Below, in pieces: positions 19,931-34,072 of a stretch of DNA of 64,000 bases (the first letter of the stretch is position 1; each line of letters begins with the position of its first letter). The position numbers and the translations under genes were made by a program. The DNA lies in NCBI RefSeq assembly GCF_036850765.1, contig NC_089490.1:130290522-130354521 (forward strand). The letters run 5' to 3'. Under the pieces are notes generated by a model. It did not search any database, was not told the DNA's origin, and saw only the letters and a program-made list of their open reading frames with translations. Origin of the DNA: Saccopteryx bilineata. Its lineage: Eukaryota > Chordata > Mammalia > Chiroptera > Emballonuridae.

Positions 19931-21413
19931 GAGTTGGGGGGTGGAGTGTTTGAGCTGAGATTGCTGCAAGGGACTTTGGCCCTGGGCTGGAGTGCTATTG
20001 AGCCAGTGCTTTCTAGGGTCTGGGAATGGATGTGTCCAGGGTAGGACAGTCTTAGCAGAGCCTGAAAGCTTCTAGTATGTGAGCTGGGGAACCGCCTTCC
20101 CTGTGGGGTTACCCAGGGGCTGGACCACTGTGGGAAAGCAATGGAGATCCAGCCCCATCAAATCAGGCTTAGTGCTTGGTGGTTAAAGTGTCCTTGCCCA
20201 GGGGATGGGTAGTGGTCCTGGGAGGGACCACAAGTGTCACCCTGACCATTTCTCTGGGTGGCCATTAGTCTGCATTGGACCCACAGTCCTGCACTCTGAG
20301 GTGTTTGCTCCTCCCTCACCCAACCCTGTGCCTGTGTCTGAGTGAATTTTGGGGTGGGGGGGGAGGGCAGAGAGAGTGAGCGCTCCCAAAGGCCACACAG
20401 CAGGTGGGGAGGAGGACAAGCCCAGTGCTGGCTGGGACACTGTCATGTCACTGGTGATGGTGTCCATGGCCAGTGACATTTTTATTGCTCTGGGGGGCGG
20501 GCAGTTCCATGCCAGACAGCTTTGCAGGGCTGCTGTGATGAACACATGACCAGGGTGACAGGGACTCTATAGGCTTCATTGTAGGTGTCTGGGCTAAATG
20601 GTCTTCTTGGCCGCTGCCTGGGTCCAATTTCTGCCAAGCATGTAACTCGTCAAGCTGGGAATGTTTCAGCAGCCATGGTTGGGCTAGGTAGATTCCCTTG
20701 ACCAGCAGAGCTGGGAGGGGGCTGGGTCGTGCTTACGTTCCCCCACCAGCTGAGAGGGGCTGAGAGCTCAGGGCACACAGCGGTGCTCAATGCATGCTGA
20801 TATGTGGAGCAGGCTCAGAGAAGACAGGCAGGCCCTTCTGGAGGTTAAGACCCTGGACCCTCATGTCAGGGGATAGTGTGCACCCCAGACACCTGACTGT
20901 TCCTGAGAGAGAACTGAGTGAAGCTGGACAGTAACCAGAGGGACCTTGAAGTGCTCAGCCTGCTCTGCACATGTGGCTTTGCAGAAACCTGCAACCACAT
21001 AAATTGTGCCTCTCAGGCTCAGTCTATGCTGGGCCTGAAGGGAATGTCCCCATATCCTGCCACATCCTGCTGTGGGTCCAGGAAGCAGGACCTCCAGAGT
21101 GTTAGGCCATGTGAAAGCCCAGCCACGTAGATCTCAGGTCCAGGATTTCAGGAGGGCTGGTGCCAGCCTCGAAGAAAGCCCTTGAACAAGTGAGGCTTAG
21201 ATGAAGCAGAGGCATGCTCCAGTAGCTAAGAGGAATGCAGAGCCTGCCTTATAGCCAGTTGAGTTCTGCCTCTTCCCATGCCTGAGGGTGGGAGTCACCC
21301 TGCAGCCACACCAAGATCATGGCCTGGAAATGGCTTAACTCCCAGCTCAGCTGGGCATCGAGACTGACCAGTTCTTCTAATTACCGCCAGGAGTCCCAGA
21401 CCAGACCCTAGGG

Positions 21414-21800
21414 CAGGGGTCTCAAACTCAACTCAGCATGTGGGCGGCAGAGCAAGATCACAGCCGTTAGGCGGGCCGCACTAGGTCTACAAAAGGCAAC
21501 TGTTATGCAACACTTTTCTCACTGCAGTTGAAAACAAAAAAAATTCAGAATAACAAGCACAATCATACATGCAGTTTACTCAGTGTCACAAAACGACCAG
21601 AAACTGTAGTTCGCATCACAACTGCTGTTAACTAAGCTAATATCTAGCTAGGATGCTAGAGAAATGAAAAATACAAGTAGGCCCCTAGGCTTACTTAATT
21701 TTATCCAAAATATTTTGAACTTCGTGGATTAGTCTGCGAGCTGCACAAAATTGTTCGGCGGGCCGCATGCGGCCCGCGGGCTGCGAGTTTGAGACCCCTA
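21414..21800. mobile_element. hAT-type MITE with perfect 8-bp target duplication
   Basis: The left end CAGGGGTCTCAAACTC and right end GAGTTTGAGACCCCTA are 15-bp inverted repeats apart from the last base. The element is flanked by the 8-bp direct repeat CCCTAGGG at 21406-21413 and 21801-21808; 8 bp is the hAT signature. It is 387 bp, with GCGGGCCGC-rich subterminal regions and an AT-rich middle with no transposase. The internal phrase TTATCCAAAATATTTTGAACTT and the CpG-rich ends suggest derivation from a larger autonomous hAT. The intact ends and duplication suggest a fairly recent insertion. Confidence 0.92.
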
Positions 21801-24800
21801 CCCTAGGGCATATCTGTGTCACCCAAACCAGACCCCACAGCAAGGTCGTGTCCCCCGGGCCCCAGGGCCAGGTCCAGATTCTTTAAGGCTAACTTCCTGA
21901 ATCTGCACTTCACTCAGGTAGAGTCTGAGATCTAGAGGCCTTGGGTAGCTGGAGGGTGAGCACGGTCAGCTGGCCCTCCCCTCACCTCACATAGCTTGGG
22001 TGTCTTGTGCTGACCTCAGCCTAGTGCAGCTGTGAGTGTGGGAAGCCCTCCCGTGCTCCTGGGCTTTCTGGTTTTCCATGCCTGGAACAGCACTCTCGTT
22101 TGGCTCAGGTATCCACTGAAGGAGGCCTGTGGGGGTTCAGGACTAGACCTCTTTCCTGTGGCTTCTGTCCCTGGGCTCAGAGTGGCAACAAGTGCCCGAG
22201 GCCCTCTTACCCCTTGCTCCTCTCTGCACTGGCTCTCACTTTATCTAGTGACCATAGCTGTCCGGGTCCCCATGGGTCCTGGGGAACCCTTTCCTCCTCA
22301 GGTCGGTGGGGCAGTAGCTGTGATGCCAGCCTCCCTTCGGTGTTGGCCCCACACCTCTGTCTCCAGGCAGTCATAACGGTTCCAGGATGAACACAGCCCT
22401 TTGTTCACCTATCTGTCTTTGGACCTGCAGGAGGGTCTTCTCAGCCTCCTCAAGGCATGGGTGAGAAAACTGAGGCCTGAGGGTCTAGAGCCAAAATGGC
22501 CCCCTCCCCTGACAGTGCTCATAATCTCAGGAGGACGGCTGAAGACTGGGGAGGCCTTAGCCCTTGGGCCCCAGGTCCAGGTTGCCCCTCAGCCCCACTG
22601 GGTGAGGAGTGTCAGAAGGAATACCTAGAGCTGTACCCTCTGGCATGGTGACTAGGGAACAAAGGCCTGGAACTGAGGGAACCTGGTCTGAGACCCTCAG
22701 AAGCCCTGGTCTGGGAGGCAGCCAGGAGTCAGAAGGGAGTGGCTGCTGAGCAGGGGGTTGCTGGTGTGAGGGATCACCCACTGGGCCCCGAGGCAGCCAG
22801 TGCCTTTATCGAAGTTGTCTTCAAGCCTCTGCCCTGGGCACCCCCAGCATCACCATCTCCCTGAGCATCTGCACCTGTGAGGCTGGTCCCTGCAATCTCT
22901 CCCTACCCAGTTTTCTCTCCAAGGATTCGAATGCAGAAAGCTGGGGACCACTATTTTCCTTAGGTGTGCCCTCATGCTTTGGCCCCAGTGGCCAGTGTCT
23001 CTTCCCTTTCTGTGGCCCAAACTGCTTTAAGGCTTCTGAACTCTGCCTGGGTCCTGACCCTATCATCTACCTGATGTAATCCCATTACGTAAGTTCAAGG
23101 ATGCTGCCACTTCCTGCAGGCAGCCTTCCCAGATTGCCTGCTACAGGTGTAAGTGCACCCCTGAGTGAGAATGTTTCTATTCTCAGTGGGATGGGTCTGT
23201 CCAGAAAAAGGAGACCTTTCTGGGTCAGGGTGGGCTGGCCATGGAAAGCCAGGGAATAGGTCTTCTGGCACTCTGCCAGCTGGGGTTGCACATGGAGGAG
23301 ATGCATCATTGGTCTAATTTGTAGCCTAAGAAGTAGCTCCAGAGATGGACAGTGGTCTGGGCTCACTGCCTGGACTTAGCGGGCGCGGAGCTGGGCACCC
23401 TACCCACCTTCCACACTCTCAGTTCCAGGGGCAGGGGGGTAGTGAAGTGTTTATGTAAATAGTGCGTGCTGCCAGATTCTGGCTGGGTGAAGTCATTCCC
23501 CTCTCACTGACAGATGCACAGCTAGAGCTTGCCAGGGGGGCCAGGCGGGGCTGAGACCAGCCCAGGCCCACCCAGAGTGGGGTCCAGCAAAGGCGGCGTT
23601 GCAGCACCTGGAGTACCAGCAGCAAAACTGGGAGAAAACCCTTGGCGACGACTGTGATTGGATATATCAAGGTGACTGCAATTGGCTACATCAGGGGAGA
23701 GGGACTTGGAGGGTGGGATCTCTGCCCCCCACCTGGCCCCAGACCTTCTCCCAGTGCTCTAGGAGGGAGGACCCATGGAGGGAGGGCTGCTCGTCCAGGT
23801 GGCTGACACCCAGCCAGATTCCTGTATGATTTGGGCCGATTCCAGGAGATTGTGAGCCCAGGGGATGGGTGTGCACACCGTTGGTGCTCCATAACTGCAC
23901 AGGGATGACCGGGAGCTGGTGAAGGTCACTAGCACTGAAATGGGGCCAAAAGGCGCCACTCTGCAGGGCGCACATTTCTTACTGTCCAGCTGCCCTGCGA
24001 GCCCTCTCAGGTCAGAGGTTTCTGTTCCCATTCTGTAGGAGTTAGAAGTGATGGACAATGGTGACTGGTCAAAGGCAGTGCAGAGAATAAGAGACCAGAT
24101 AATCACACTCATGTCAGACCCAGCCATGGTATGAACCAACCTCAGTAGAGAGTGTTTTAGGAGAGATAGTGACTGAGAACCCAGGAGCAAAGGAATAAAT
24201 CACTCAAGAAAAATGCGAAGAATAGAGAAGGCTGGTTCTCATCCATGAGACGTGGGGACAAGGGCTGAGGGCATGTGCTCACCCAAATGTGTTCATTTAC
24301 TCACCTACTTGTTCATTTGTTCATGGGCCCATCATCTATTCCCTCATCCATCATTTAGGTTGCTGTGAGTCTGACCCTGAGTCCCTGGGTCAAGTCAGGT
24401 CAGGGGCCCCTCAGCCTGCAGGAATGACAGCCATGTTTCCATCTGACACCCACCTCATGTGGATAGCTGGCAGTCTCTGGTCAGCAGGCAGAGCTGACCT
24501 GGAGGACTGTTCCCTGGAACCACTGGCGGCTCTGAGAGGTGGGGGCTGCTCATGGCTGGGGGGACTGAAGGGATCTCCAGGCAGGGTCAGCTGGACATAG
24601 AATTCTAGGTTGACCCTACACCCGAATCCAGCCATATCCCCCCACCCAAGGTTCCCCTATCCTCTCCCTGTTCTCAGCCCCTCACTCTTGAGCCCAGGAA
24701 GTAAAGGATTACCTGCAAGGCAGATAGTTTGGAACCTGTCAGTAGTTGCCAGGTCCTCCTCTTAGCATCTGTCTCAAAGCAGGGTCCAGCACTGTGACCT

Positions 24801-25149
24801 TCTGTACCCTGAGCTTTGGGTTAAGAACCCCAAGGGTGTCTTCTGTGCCCACTACTGGCGGCATCCCCAGTCCTTTGCCTGCTCCAGCCTTGGGCTTTGG
24901 CTCTGCGTGATCAGACCCTATCTTTTCCCCTTGCTCCATCTAGGCTCTACCTCCAGTGGCTCAGGACCTCAGTGGCTGCCTCCAGCCCAGTGTGCCAGCC
25001 CAGCATCCTGGGGCTAGCTTTCTGAATGGCTCGATGGTGAATCAAGCACATGTCACTCATGGTATCTGCCATGACTGCAGGCACCCAGTGAGTGGCTTTG
25101 CCAAACTCTCTTTCAGGTGGCCTCCATCTGCCCACCCCGGAATGCCCCT

Positions 25150-25330
25150 TCCTCTTGGCCACTTGATGAAGTCCTCAAACAACCCAAATCTAGGCCACAC
25201 ACCCTCCTATAGCTCCCACATGCCAAGTCTTTGCCCTAGGAAAGAGCCTGGTACATCCCCCTCAGCACCCACTCCATGCCTTCACTCAGCTGTCACTTTC
25301 TCAGGGATGGTTTCCTGAACCTCAGAATTA
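25150..25330 (+). mobile_element. Possible L2 fragment
   Basis: GCCTTCACTCAGCTGTCACTTTCTCAGGGATGGTTTCCTGAAC and the preceding text resemble the L2 3' region phrase about 'cacttcctcagggaggccttccctgac'. Weak and old. Confidence 0.35.
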
Positions 25331-28300
25331 TTCTGAGTTCTTCCTTGGGACTCACTGAGGGGCAGCACTGTCCCATCCACCTGTTCTCGAGCTTTGAGAC
25401 TCCTATAGAGCTCCTATGTGGCCAGGGGCAGGTGTTTGGAGGAGGCCTGCCCACCTGCTTGGCTGAAACTTCCACAAAAGAAGAAAGACCCTCTGGCCCA
25501 TTCTAGTCTTTGTCCTCATTCCCTTCTCTTGACCTGGATGATGAATGTAAGACTCAGCAGGCAGCAGCCATCTTTGGACCATGAGGATAGGGCCAAAACT
25601 CCTGCACTGATGGGGTCGAGCCTGGCCTGGAGCAGCTGCTCTAACCCCTCCAGTGAGACTGGACATGTGTTTTTACGGCCCCTACCACTCAGATTGTGAG
25701 CTAAACATCAGCATCACCAGGTGCTTCGTCCCCACAGTCCAGTGGTCAGAATCAGCCTTTTGACAAGGGTCAGGAAGGGGATGGCAGAGAACTCTGTGTT
25801 CTGTGGGTTCCCAGAGGAGGAGGGGTGCTGGGCTGGAGCTCCCCTCACCGGGGCTGTGCTGCCCCCAGGAAGACTGCTGACTCCCCCCCCCCCCGCCCCC
25901 GCATGGTCAGGCCTTTCTGATTCCTTCTAGTCCCATCATATGAGGGAGGTTTCTAAAATCAAATTATGGTACTTAAAAAAAATTGATTTGGTTTAGTTAC
26001 ACTGGAGAAGGCAGAGCCCTGCTGTAAGTGAGGGACGAGTGGAGAAACAGAAGGAAATAGGCTTCAGCTGGGCCCACTTCCTCTGACTGAGCAGCATGGA
26101 CCTGCGGGGGGGTGGGGAACGGGGAGGGGGTGAACAGCACACCAGGGCTCTCATGGCCTTTGTCATGGTCCTGGGATGGACTTCATTCACCCATTTCCCT
26201 GGTGAGGACACTGAGGCCCTGGCAGGTGAAGAAGGCCCAGGGCACAGGCTTTGCATGTAGAACTCAGATCCCCCGCTCTCCCTCCCTTGAATGTCGTGGT
26301 GGGCTCTGGGACCTCTGAGGATTCCCCAAAGGCCTAAGGACCCACAGTGAACAGGCTGTGTGGCGCCAGGCCTCTGTGTCCCCTGTAAGCTATGCAGAGG
26401 CCTGGGCTGTGGGGGGTAGGAGTGGGTAAGGGGCCACAACTCTGGGGGAAGAACAGGAGGGGTGCAACTGTCTCAGCCTTCAAGGATAAACTTGACCCTT
26501 CTTGCTACTGTCAGGCACTGTTTTTGCCCACCTGATCCTCAGTCTGTCTGCACTTCTCTCTCAGGCTCAGGCTTCAGACACAGGACCCCAGAACCTCTGG
26601 TCCCTGAGCACCACCCTCTTTCAAGTCCCCTAACTGCCCAGAATATCTTTCCTGCTTTGTGCACTCTTATTTACATTACAAAGCCCATCTCACATACCCT
26701 CTTGCCTGGGTTACCAGCCCTAACTCCGGGAGAAAGGGCTGGATGGGGCTGGCTGCTTGCCCTGGACACTGACAGGCCCCTGGATGTTGCTTCTTTTTCC
26801 CTTCTGCTCCTTGCTTATGTGCCTGACTGTGGGCCCTCTGGGCTGGGTTGGGTCTGAGCTCCTGGAGCCTGGCATGGGTTTGAGTGAATGAACCATTTCG
26901 TGAACGAACGAACACCTGAGCAGATGAATGGAGGAGGATGCCCAGGAGAAACTTCAACAAGCATGCTTTGTCCTTGACCTTTGCTAATAACTTGTCCAGG
27001 CCCTGCTCCTGGGAAAGAGACTGGGCTGGGGTGGGAGGAGCTAGATCCTGGTGCCTTTGTCCAGTGAGAGTCTTGGAGGGGTCTGGTGCAGGTGGCTGCC
27101 CCAGGCACACTTAGGGAGAAGATTCCTGCCTGTTGGAATAGGCCCTCAGATGGAAAGTCAGAAATGAGGTCCTAGGACACAGCTAGACTGTGCCATCCTG
27201 GCTGGCCATGCCCCAGAGCTGAAGCTGCCCAGGAATAGAGCTCCTGAGTTCCATTGGACTCTCCTTTCCTACAGATCCTGTGTGGCCACCTCTACCTGCA
27301 GAGCTCCTCCTGGGAAAGGTGGCTAAGACTGGAGGACATAGAGACTAAGGGGCCATGGGGTATGGGCTTCAGGCCCTAACTGGGGTGCTGGGGGTCAGGT
27401 CTTCTGACCAGTTCATGGCCACTGGAGCAAAGAGTGGCTGTGGCAAAGATGGCCAATGCACCTGCATTTGGGAGAGGGGAGGCAAGTTAGAGAACTGCCT
27501 GAGTCCCAACACTGTGGTCCGTCTGAGAGCATTGGGAGCCTCATGACCCAGAGGGTCGCACAGCACGACAGGTGAAGGTAAGGGGCCGATGGGGGCCACC
27601 ATTTGAACACCTGAACACTGGTTACCAGCTGGCCTCTGGGCCTTTGAGTTGTAAGGGCTCCAGGGCGGCAAGGCCACCATCCTGGAGAAGCTGGTGGCAG
27701 CCTCTCCGCTGTGCCTTTTCCTTCTGCCAGGCTTCCCCGTCCTTGGAGCTCCCTTGTCCTTTTCCACCAAGCCCCTAGGTCCTCTCCGTTCCAAGCTCCT
27801 GGGACTCCCACAGAGAGTGAGTCTTGGGTCTGTGGGGGACTGGTCCATATGTCTGAGCTCCCCACCTCTCTGGGTTGCACCTGTCCTGTGTCTCTAGACT
27901 GTGGCCTCCTACCACACCTGCTTCCCTTCTTACACAGAAAACCCCCCTGAACCAGCCACATTTCAGAGGCACAATTTGGTTTTCTAAGGTTCAGGAGAAA
28001 CATGCCAAGAAGCTCCAGGAGATCCATTGGTGCCTTGTTTTGTGTTTTGTGTTTGTTTGCTGTTTCTTGAGCCTAAATGTTTGAGAACTAGGAGCTGGGT
28101 TGTGGAGAGGCTGGTGGGCCCCTGAACCATGTCTGAAAGGGTCACTTGGGAACCCCCTACGTGCTCCAGCTTGGACTCTGTCTCCTAAGGTTGGTCCGGC
28201 TCCCAGGACCCTAGCATTGCAGACTCTCCCTGCATCCTCAATGGTGGACAGACACTTTAAGGCAAAGCTGTTATGGGTTCCTGCAGGAGGAGGTGCTGGT

Positions 28301-31300
28301 TGGTCAGGATAATTACTTCCTCCAGGGTTTGAGAGGAAGTCAGCATTGCCAAGGAGAAGGAAACTTGGGGACCTCCAAATGCCAGACAGGGATACCTACT
28401 TTGTTCTCCCTCCTCTTCACAGCCTTCCCAGGGCCTCAGCCTTCCCAGGGCCCTCCCTCCTTGTGGAGATTCCTCCTGAGGCTGCAATACCTATTCTCAC
28501 CTGTTGGTTAGGCTTTCCCTGTAGAGCCTGCGCCTGCTCACTGGGGACAGGCTGTTGGGCCAGAACCTGAGCCTCTTCCCTTCTCCTGGCTTCAGGGCTC
28601 ACTAGCTGGTAGGGCTGCAGCCGAACCACTGCCTACCAGCCTGGAAGGACAAGAGATGGGGCACTCATGGCTTGCCCAGGCTCCTCCCAGGGCTGTGAAC
28701 ATACCCTGCACACCCACCTCCCTCCTTCAGTATCAGGCGCCAGAGGGCCAGGGCTGTGATGATGCCCCTGAGAAAGCGAGGTGCCTGTCCCACCCGGCCC
28801 CGCTATCTGCAGGAACCATGCTCAGGAAGAAGCCAGAGTCCCAGAGGCCCTTGCCAGGGGCCGGCACACACATGAGACCTCGATGGTGGTGTGTGCTATC
28901 ACCTACTGATCTGCCCACTGAGAATGCCTGGCCCTGGCTGTGTGTCCTTGCCTTGACTGCCCTTTACTCCAAGGCAGGACCTCTCATCTTTGCATCTGGG
29001 TGCTGGCAAAGAGAGCGTGGGAAGCCCAGGTGGCCCCTGGGTGGGACCTGGGAACAGCTGCAGCCACAGTGGTCAGCAGAAACTGAAAAATGTGGCCTTA
29101 GCCTGAGGGTGGGGAACTGTTAAGGGTTAAAAGTTGCTTTTTCTGGCATAAACTTAACACACACTTTGTCTGTTGACCAGGAAAGCAGAAAGAAGAACAG
29201 TGTGCACCACCCGTCAGAGAGCCGGGCAGGCGAGGAGTCCCTCCTCCCTTCCTGCTCCTTTTTCATCTCCCCGCAGATTCTCAGAATTCCTTCTCAGTCT
29301 CCTTTCTGGCTGGTGGGACCAGGAACCACAGCCAAAGCAGTTCTGTCCAGTCCTTGCCCCGTGGCCTCCAGTCTCAGCTCCAGGCCAGTGCTCAGTGGTG
29401 CCCGTGGCATTAGAATCTACTTTCTGTCATCACCATCCAGGATCCAGGGTAGGGGCTGCATGATGCCTGCCCCAAAACACGTCCACTCCTAGCAGCAACA
29501 CTCATCCTGCTTGGGGGTTCGGCTGGGACAGGAGTTGGTGGATGGCTGGTTCCCACTCCGTGTGGCTGCGGGCACTGGCAGACCCCACAGGTCTTGTGGG
29601 CTCATCCACTTTTGGCTTCTTCCACAGCATGGTGGGGGCTCCAGGTGGAAGCTTTGTCACCTGGGGTCATCCCCAACATGTCTAACGTTTCACAGAGCCC
29701 CCTTCTGATGAGAGAACCCTCCCAGACACCCATGGGAAGGCCCAAGGGTCCAGCCTGAAATATTTTGGTAGCATTCCTGGAAAACACAAGAGCCAAATGG
29801 GTGCCAAGGCACACTGTCCCAGGCCAGAGTGTACTGTCCTCTCTGGCACCTGAAGGGGAGACCTGCTGCCAAGGGAGGACAACCCTCACTTTCTACTCCA
29901 AGGCCTCTGCACCTCTTCACCTGTCCTTTCCTTCCCTCTTGTAGTGAGGCCTTGTAGAGTATCCTGTCCAAGCCACCCATTAATACCTTTTCTCTGGGTC
30001 CTTGCTTTTCCTTCTTGGCATTTATTGTTTGCTGTTAGACCCGTACCCCCCAACACTACCCTACCTTGGCTGGAAGTTCCAGTCAGGTTTGTCCCTGTGG
30101 CATTCCCCGACAGGCCTGCTGTAGATAAGGGGTCTGTGGAGCCCTAGATGCCTACAAGAGGGTCCCTTCTGGGTGGGTGGTGCCTCACAGCCCACTTTCT
30201 GCTCCTGAGGTCCTCTTTCTCCACCTGCTTCTCCAGGCCCTCCCCAGGCTTTTATGGGTCCCGCCTCAGTGGACAGGCTTCTGGACTGTGCCACCTCCTC
30301 ATGAATCCCTTCCTCCCGACTCTCCTGGGCATGGCGTGCTCAAACCCCTATCTGAGGCTCCCCATAGGCATCTACATAAGGCCCCACATGAGGCCTTGAT
30401 GTGGCCTGAGGTGTACTGAGCCCACCTTAGACCCCAGTCACCTTAACAGTCCCTCACATTCAGAAAGGCTCCCCCCACACACACGGGTCTCTCATCAGGC
30501 AGGGGTCAGAGGAAACCAAGGCTGGAGGACACTGGGGCCATGCTAAGTCTGGGCCCTTATAGCTAGAGTACTGAGCTTACACTGAGCTTACACTTCGTCC
30601 ATCTGCAACCAGTCCAAGTTGGGAGGCCTGTATTCTGAGGGCCGTGGGGTGGGGCAATAGGCTGCCTCTTTCACCTCATCTGCCCCTCTGGCCCACCCAC
30701 ACTCTCTTTCCCTCTGTACTCAGATAGTAAGACCTTCATATTCCCCTCTCCCCTACCCCACCCAGAGACTTCCGTTGCACTTGGGGGCGGGCAGGGACTT
30801 GAGCCCTCCATGTCACCACCTTGCTTGCCTGCTCTCACCCCCTGATGATTTGCAACCTCACCCAGTCTCAGACACATGCTGTCTTGATGATTGTGTCCCT
30901 CTCTGTCTCTCCAGAGCTGTCCCCCAGCAGATCCAGAGGTGTCCTGGCTACAACCTCCATCCCAGACTCATCATGGCCTCCATGTGGTCAAGGTGAAGTC
31001 TTTAAACTACAGAGGCCCTTGCAGTATGTGGTACCCGAATTTGAGAAGCACCTAAATCTAGGTCCTGCTGGGCAGCCAGGGCCAAGGCAGCCAGCCACTG
31101 AAGCTGACCAGAAACTCTGTTTCTACTGCAGAGGCTGAGGCCTAGCAGCCACCTGGCTGACTCAGGAAGGCTCCAGAGTAAAAGCCCCAGCCCAGAGTGG
31201 AGCAGTGGGCTGTGAGTGAGTGAGGGCACAGCACCTCAGGCCCAAGGGCTGGCCACTCTGTCGATTGCTACAGCCCCGGAGGAAAAGGGCAGGTCCTTGT

Positions 31301-34072
31301 GGCTGTTGAGCTAGGGCTGGGGCTTCCCCGTCACCCCACAGACAATGTTGTGATAGAACACAGATCACCCTCAGGTTTCACACAGACTAGCCACCTCCTG
31401 ACTCAGGGATGAAGACACTATTCCAGTGGAAATTGCCCTCCGTGTGGGAACACTCTCTACATGTGGACAACTCTGGTGTGACGGGGATGCTTTTTTGTAA
31501 CCACAACGAACTGACTGATAAATCTTCATATTCTCTGTTGGGTGAGGTTGCAGCTTCTCCCTCACCCATACACTTGTTCTCTCTCCAGTAGCAGAGGTTG
31601 TCTCCAAGGCAAGGGTCGTGCTTTCTTGTGACAAAGCACCAGTAATGGCTCAACCTACCTGGCCCCACAGCAGCAGGTCCTATGTAGGCTACCCCATTTG
31701 GCCTCTGCAGCCTGCCCACAGCACATACTAAGGGGTGAAGGGAGATCTGAGAGGCAGCCCTCCCACCACGTATCTGTACATCCTATCCAAGCTGTGGGTC
31801 CGGGTTTCAGGGTTGCATCTACACTGACCTGGTTTTGCTCCCTGAGAGGACGGGAGCCCTAATACAGCATCCCAGCTGCCCAGGCCCCTGTGTGTGCAGT
31901 GGCCCGGTGCAGCCGTTGACATGTGTTATTTCACTTGCTGGATCCAGCATTCCAGGGCAGGGCCGAGGAGGTCATAAAAATGTTGTGATAACCTATATAT
32001 TATTTCTACGCTGGCACTTAACATGACACCTTTGATATATGTGCATGTAGGACCCCGTTGTCAGACCCAGGTCTATGATGCACACACAGCAGGACCGCCG
32101 TGCCTCTTACACACCTGCACAGGCCGCGGGGCCGGCACTGAGCTTCTCCAGCCTGGATCTGGACGGAGTCCAGCTGCTAGCTGCCTCCCATCCTACTTGC
32201 CTCCCATAAAGCTTCCCTGGGTGAGGGCCAGGGAGAGGGCTGGCCAGTGGCAGCCCCCTCCAGCTCAGGCCCGAAACTGAGGGAACACTCAGGCTCTCTT
32301 GGCAGCCATGCTTGCATGCCTGTGTGAGTGTGCGTTCCCTTCTGTGCTTGTGTGTGTGTGAGTCTGTAAGTGTGGCTGAGTAGACTCGACTCACTCCAAA
32401 CCAGCCCCCCAAAGCCCTGCAGGCCTTGTCCTTAGCCTGGTTGGACCAGGACTGGGCTCTTCACCCCGTATGGTGACCCTGAGCCCCATGGCATGACCTC
32501 AGGCTTTCCCCTGGGCAGACAGAAAGCTGGCAGCTCCCCAAAGCTTCAGAGTGTCTTCTGGTCTTAGGGGACATACTGAGTCAGGCTCTGCTCCCTAGCT
32601 CTCTGAGTTTCCATTTCCTTATATACACACAAGACTGGCTCTGCAGCTGAGTGGGCAAGGTGATGGGGTCTTAGAAGAGTAATGTGCTGCTTCTGAGTGG
32701 GGAGCCTGGAGGGCATCCTGGACTGGTGAGTAGGAGGGACACACAGCTTCTGAAGACCACCAGGTCTCACATACGATGGGCTAGGGCCTCAGGCCTTCCT
32801 CACCTGCCCCGTAGCTGCAGATTCTGTACGTCACTCCTGGTCCCACTGCTTCGGGCAGAGGTCCTGGATCAGGGAGGCCGAGTGCCATGAGCTCTGCCTG
32901 CCTCTGGTTCCTTCTTTTGGGCTCCTGGTGCCATGGTGTGCAGTGCTTCTTCTGAGTGCCCACTCTAGTGGGCTTATCCTCGCCCTCCCTCTTCTCATCC
33001 GTGAGAGCAGCTCCAACACACTCCCTTGTACTTTGCGGGGGTCTCATATCACACCCTGGCTGTGATACAGGTGAATGGACACCCCTCTGGCTGCTCTGGA
33101 CTTGACGGGGCACCACAGCTGTGCTCGCACCACCTGTGTGAACAGCTTACCTGGAATGGCCCATCATACCCCCTATGCCTGGAACACTACCCGCAGAGGG
33201 CTTTTGGATTATGTATATTGGTTGCATAATGAACCAGGGTGAGTGACACACAATAATCAACAATTACTCATTGCCTGATTTTGGGGTCCGGCCAGAGGTT
33301 CTGGCTGAGGGCCCCTTGCAGGTGGCTGGGACTGCATCTGTCCTCTAGTGGAGCTTGCTCGTGAGTGCTGGACTAGGGTCTCAGTGTCCTTCGCATGTCT
33401 CTTCACATGCTGCCTGAGTCCCCAGAACATTATGGCAGGTGTTCTTGAGCTGTCAGTCCAGGACCTCAGCTGCATTCCACTTCGGGAGTCTGTTGGCTGC
33501 ATGGCCATCTGGGGCTCATGGTAGAAAGAGTGCTCCAGGGCATGAAAGCCAAGAGCACTGCTTCTTCCACATGGAGAAGGCTGCTCACAGAGTGGCTTAG
33601 TGAACATAGCAGGTGGCTGACACCCAGCAGATGCTAAACAGAATCTGTGGCTCAGCCCCAGACCAGGTTCAAAAAGATTTCACTTCTTCCTAGTCTGGAC
33701 CCTGAGCCCTGAGCCCAGGCACCGGCACCTGACAGGCCCAGGAGGGGAACCTGCAGATGCTTCTCTTGGAAACAACCCTAGCTGCCTCATAAGATTGGGG
33801 TGCAGCTGCATCCCCTCTGTGTCTCCTCACCTAGGGCCCCTCCCTCCCAGGGGCACTGACTCCATCAGGAGCCCATGGGAAGCCCTGGGTCAGGATGTCC
33901 CTGAGGCTGAGGCCCTGACCAAGCCTGAGAATAGCTGAGAGGTTGGGGAGGTCAGGGACTTCAGTTCCACTCCCAGATGCTCTGTCTCAACTCCAGCAGG
34001 GTCTTGTGGTGTCAGAGGTTCTTTGGAACACAGGCAGAGTAGATGAGAGCCACTGTGGGGGCAGTAGGCTGG

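Larger units (their letters stand above)
17227..21405. other. Intergenic, mostly unrecognised
   Basis: No coding exon is defensible. Contents that I can name are a GT microsatellite (17615-17645), a weak L2-like piece near 18163-18270 and a TG tract (19804-19930). ORFs up to 182 codons show no recognisable domain. Confidence 0.5.

Noticed and set aside
20446..20478. 9-bp inverted repeat TGTCACTGG / CCAGTGACA
   Set aside because: Arms of this length with a 15-nt loop are expected by chance in 64 kb and nothing else supports a function.
27413..28027. 204-codon ORF on the - strand
   Set aside because: Overlapping frames on both strands are open too, as expected in GC-rich DNA; no recognisable domain.
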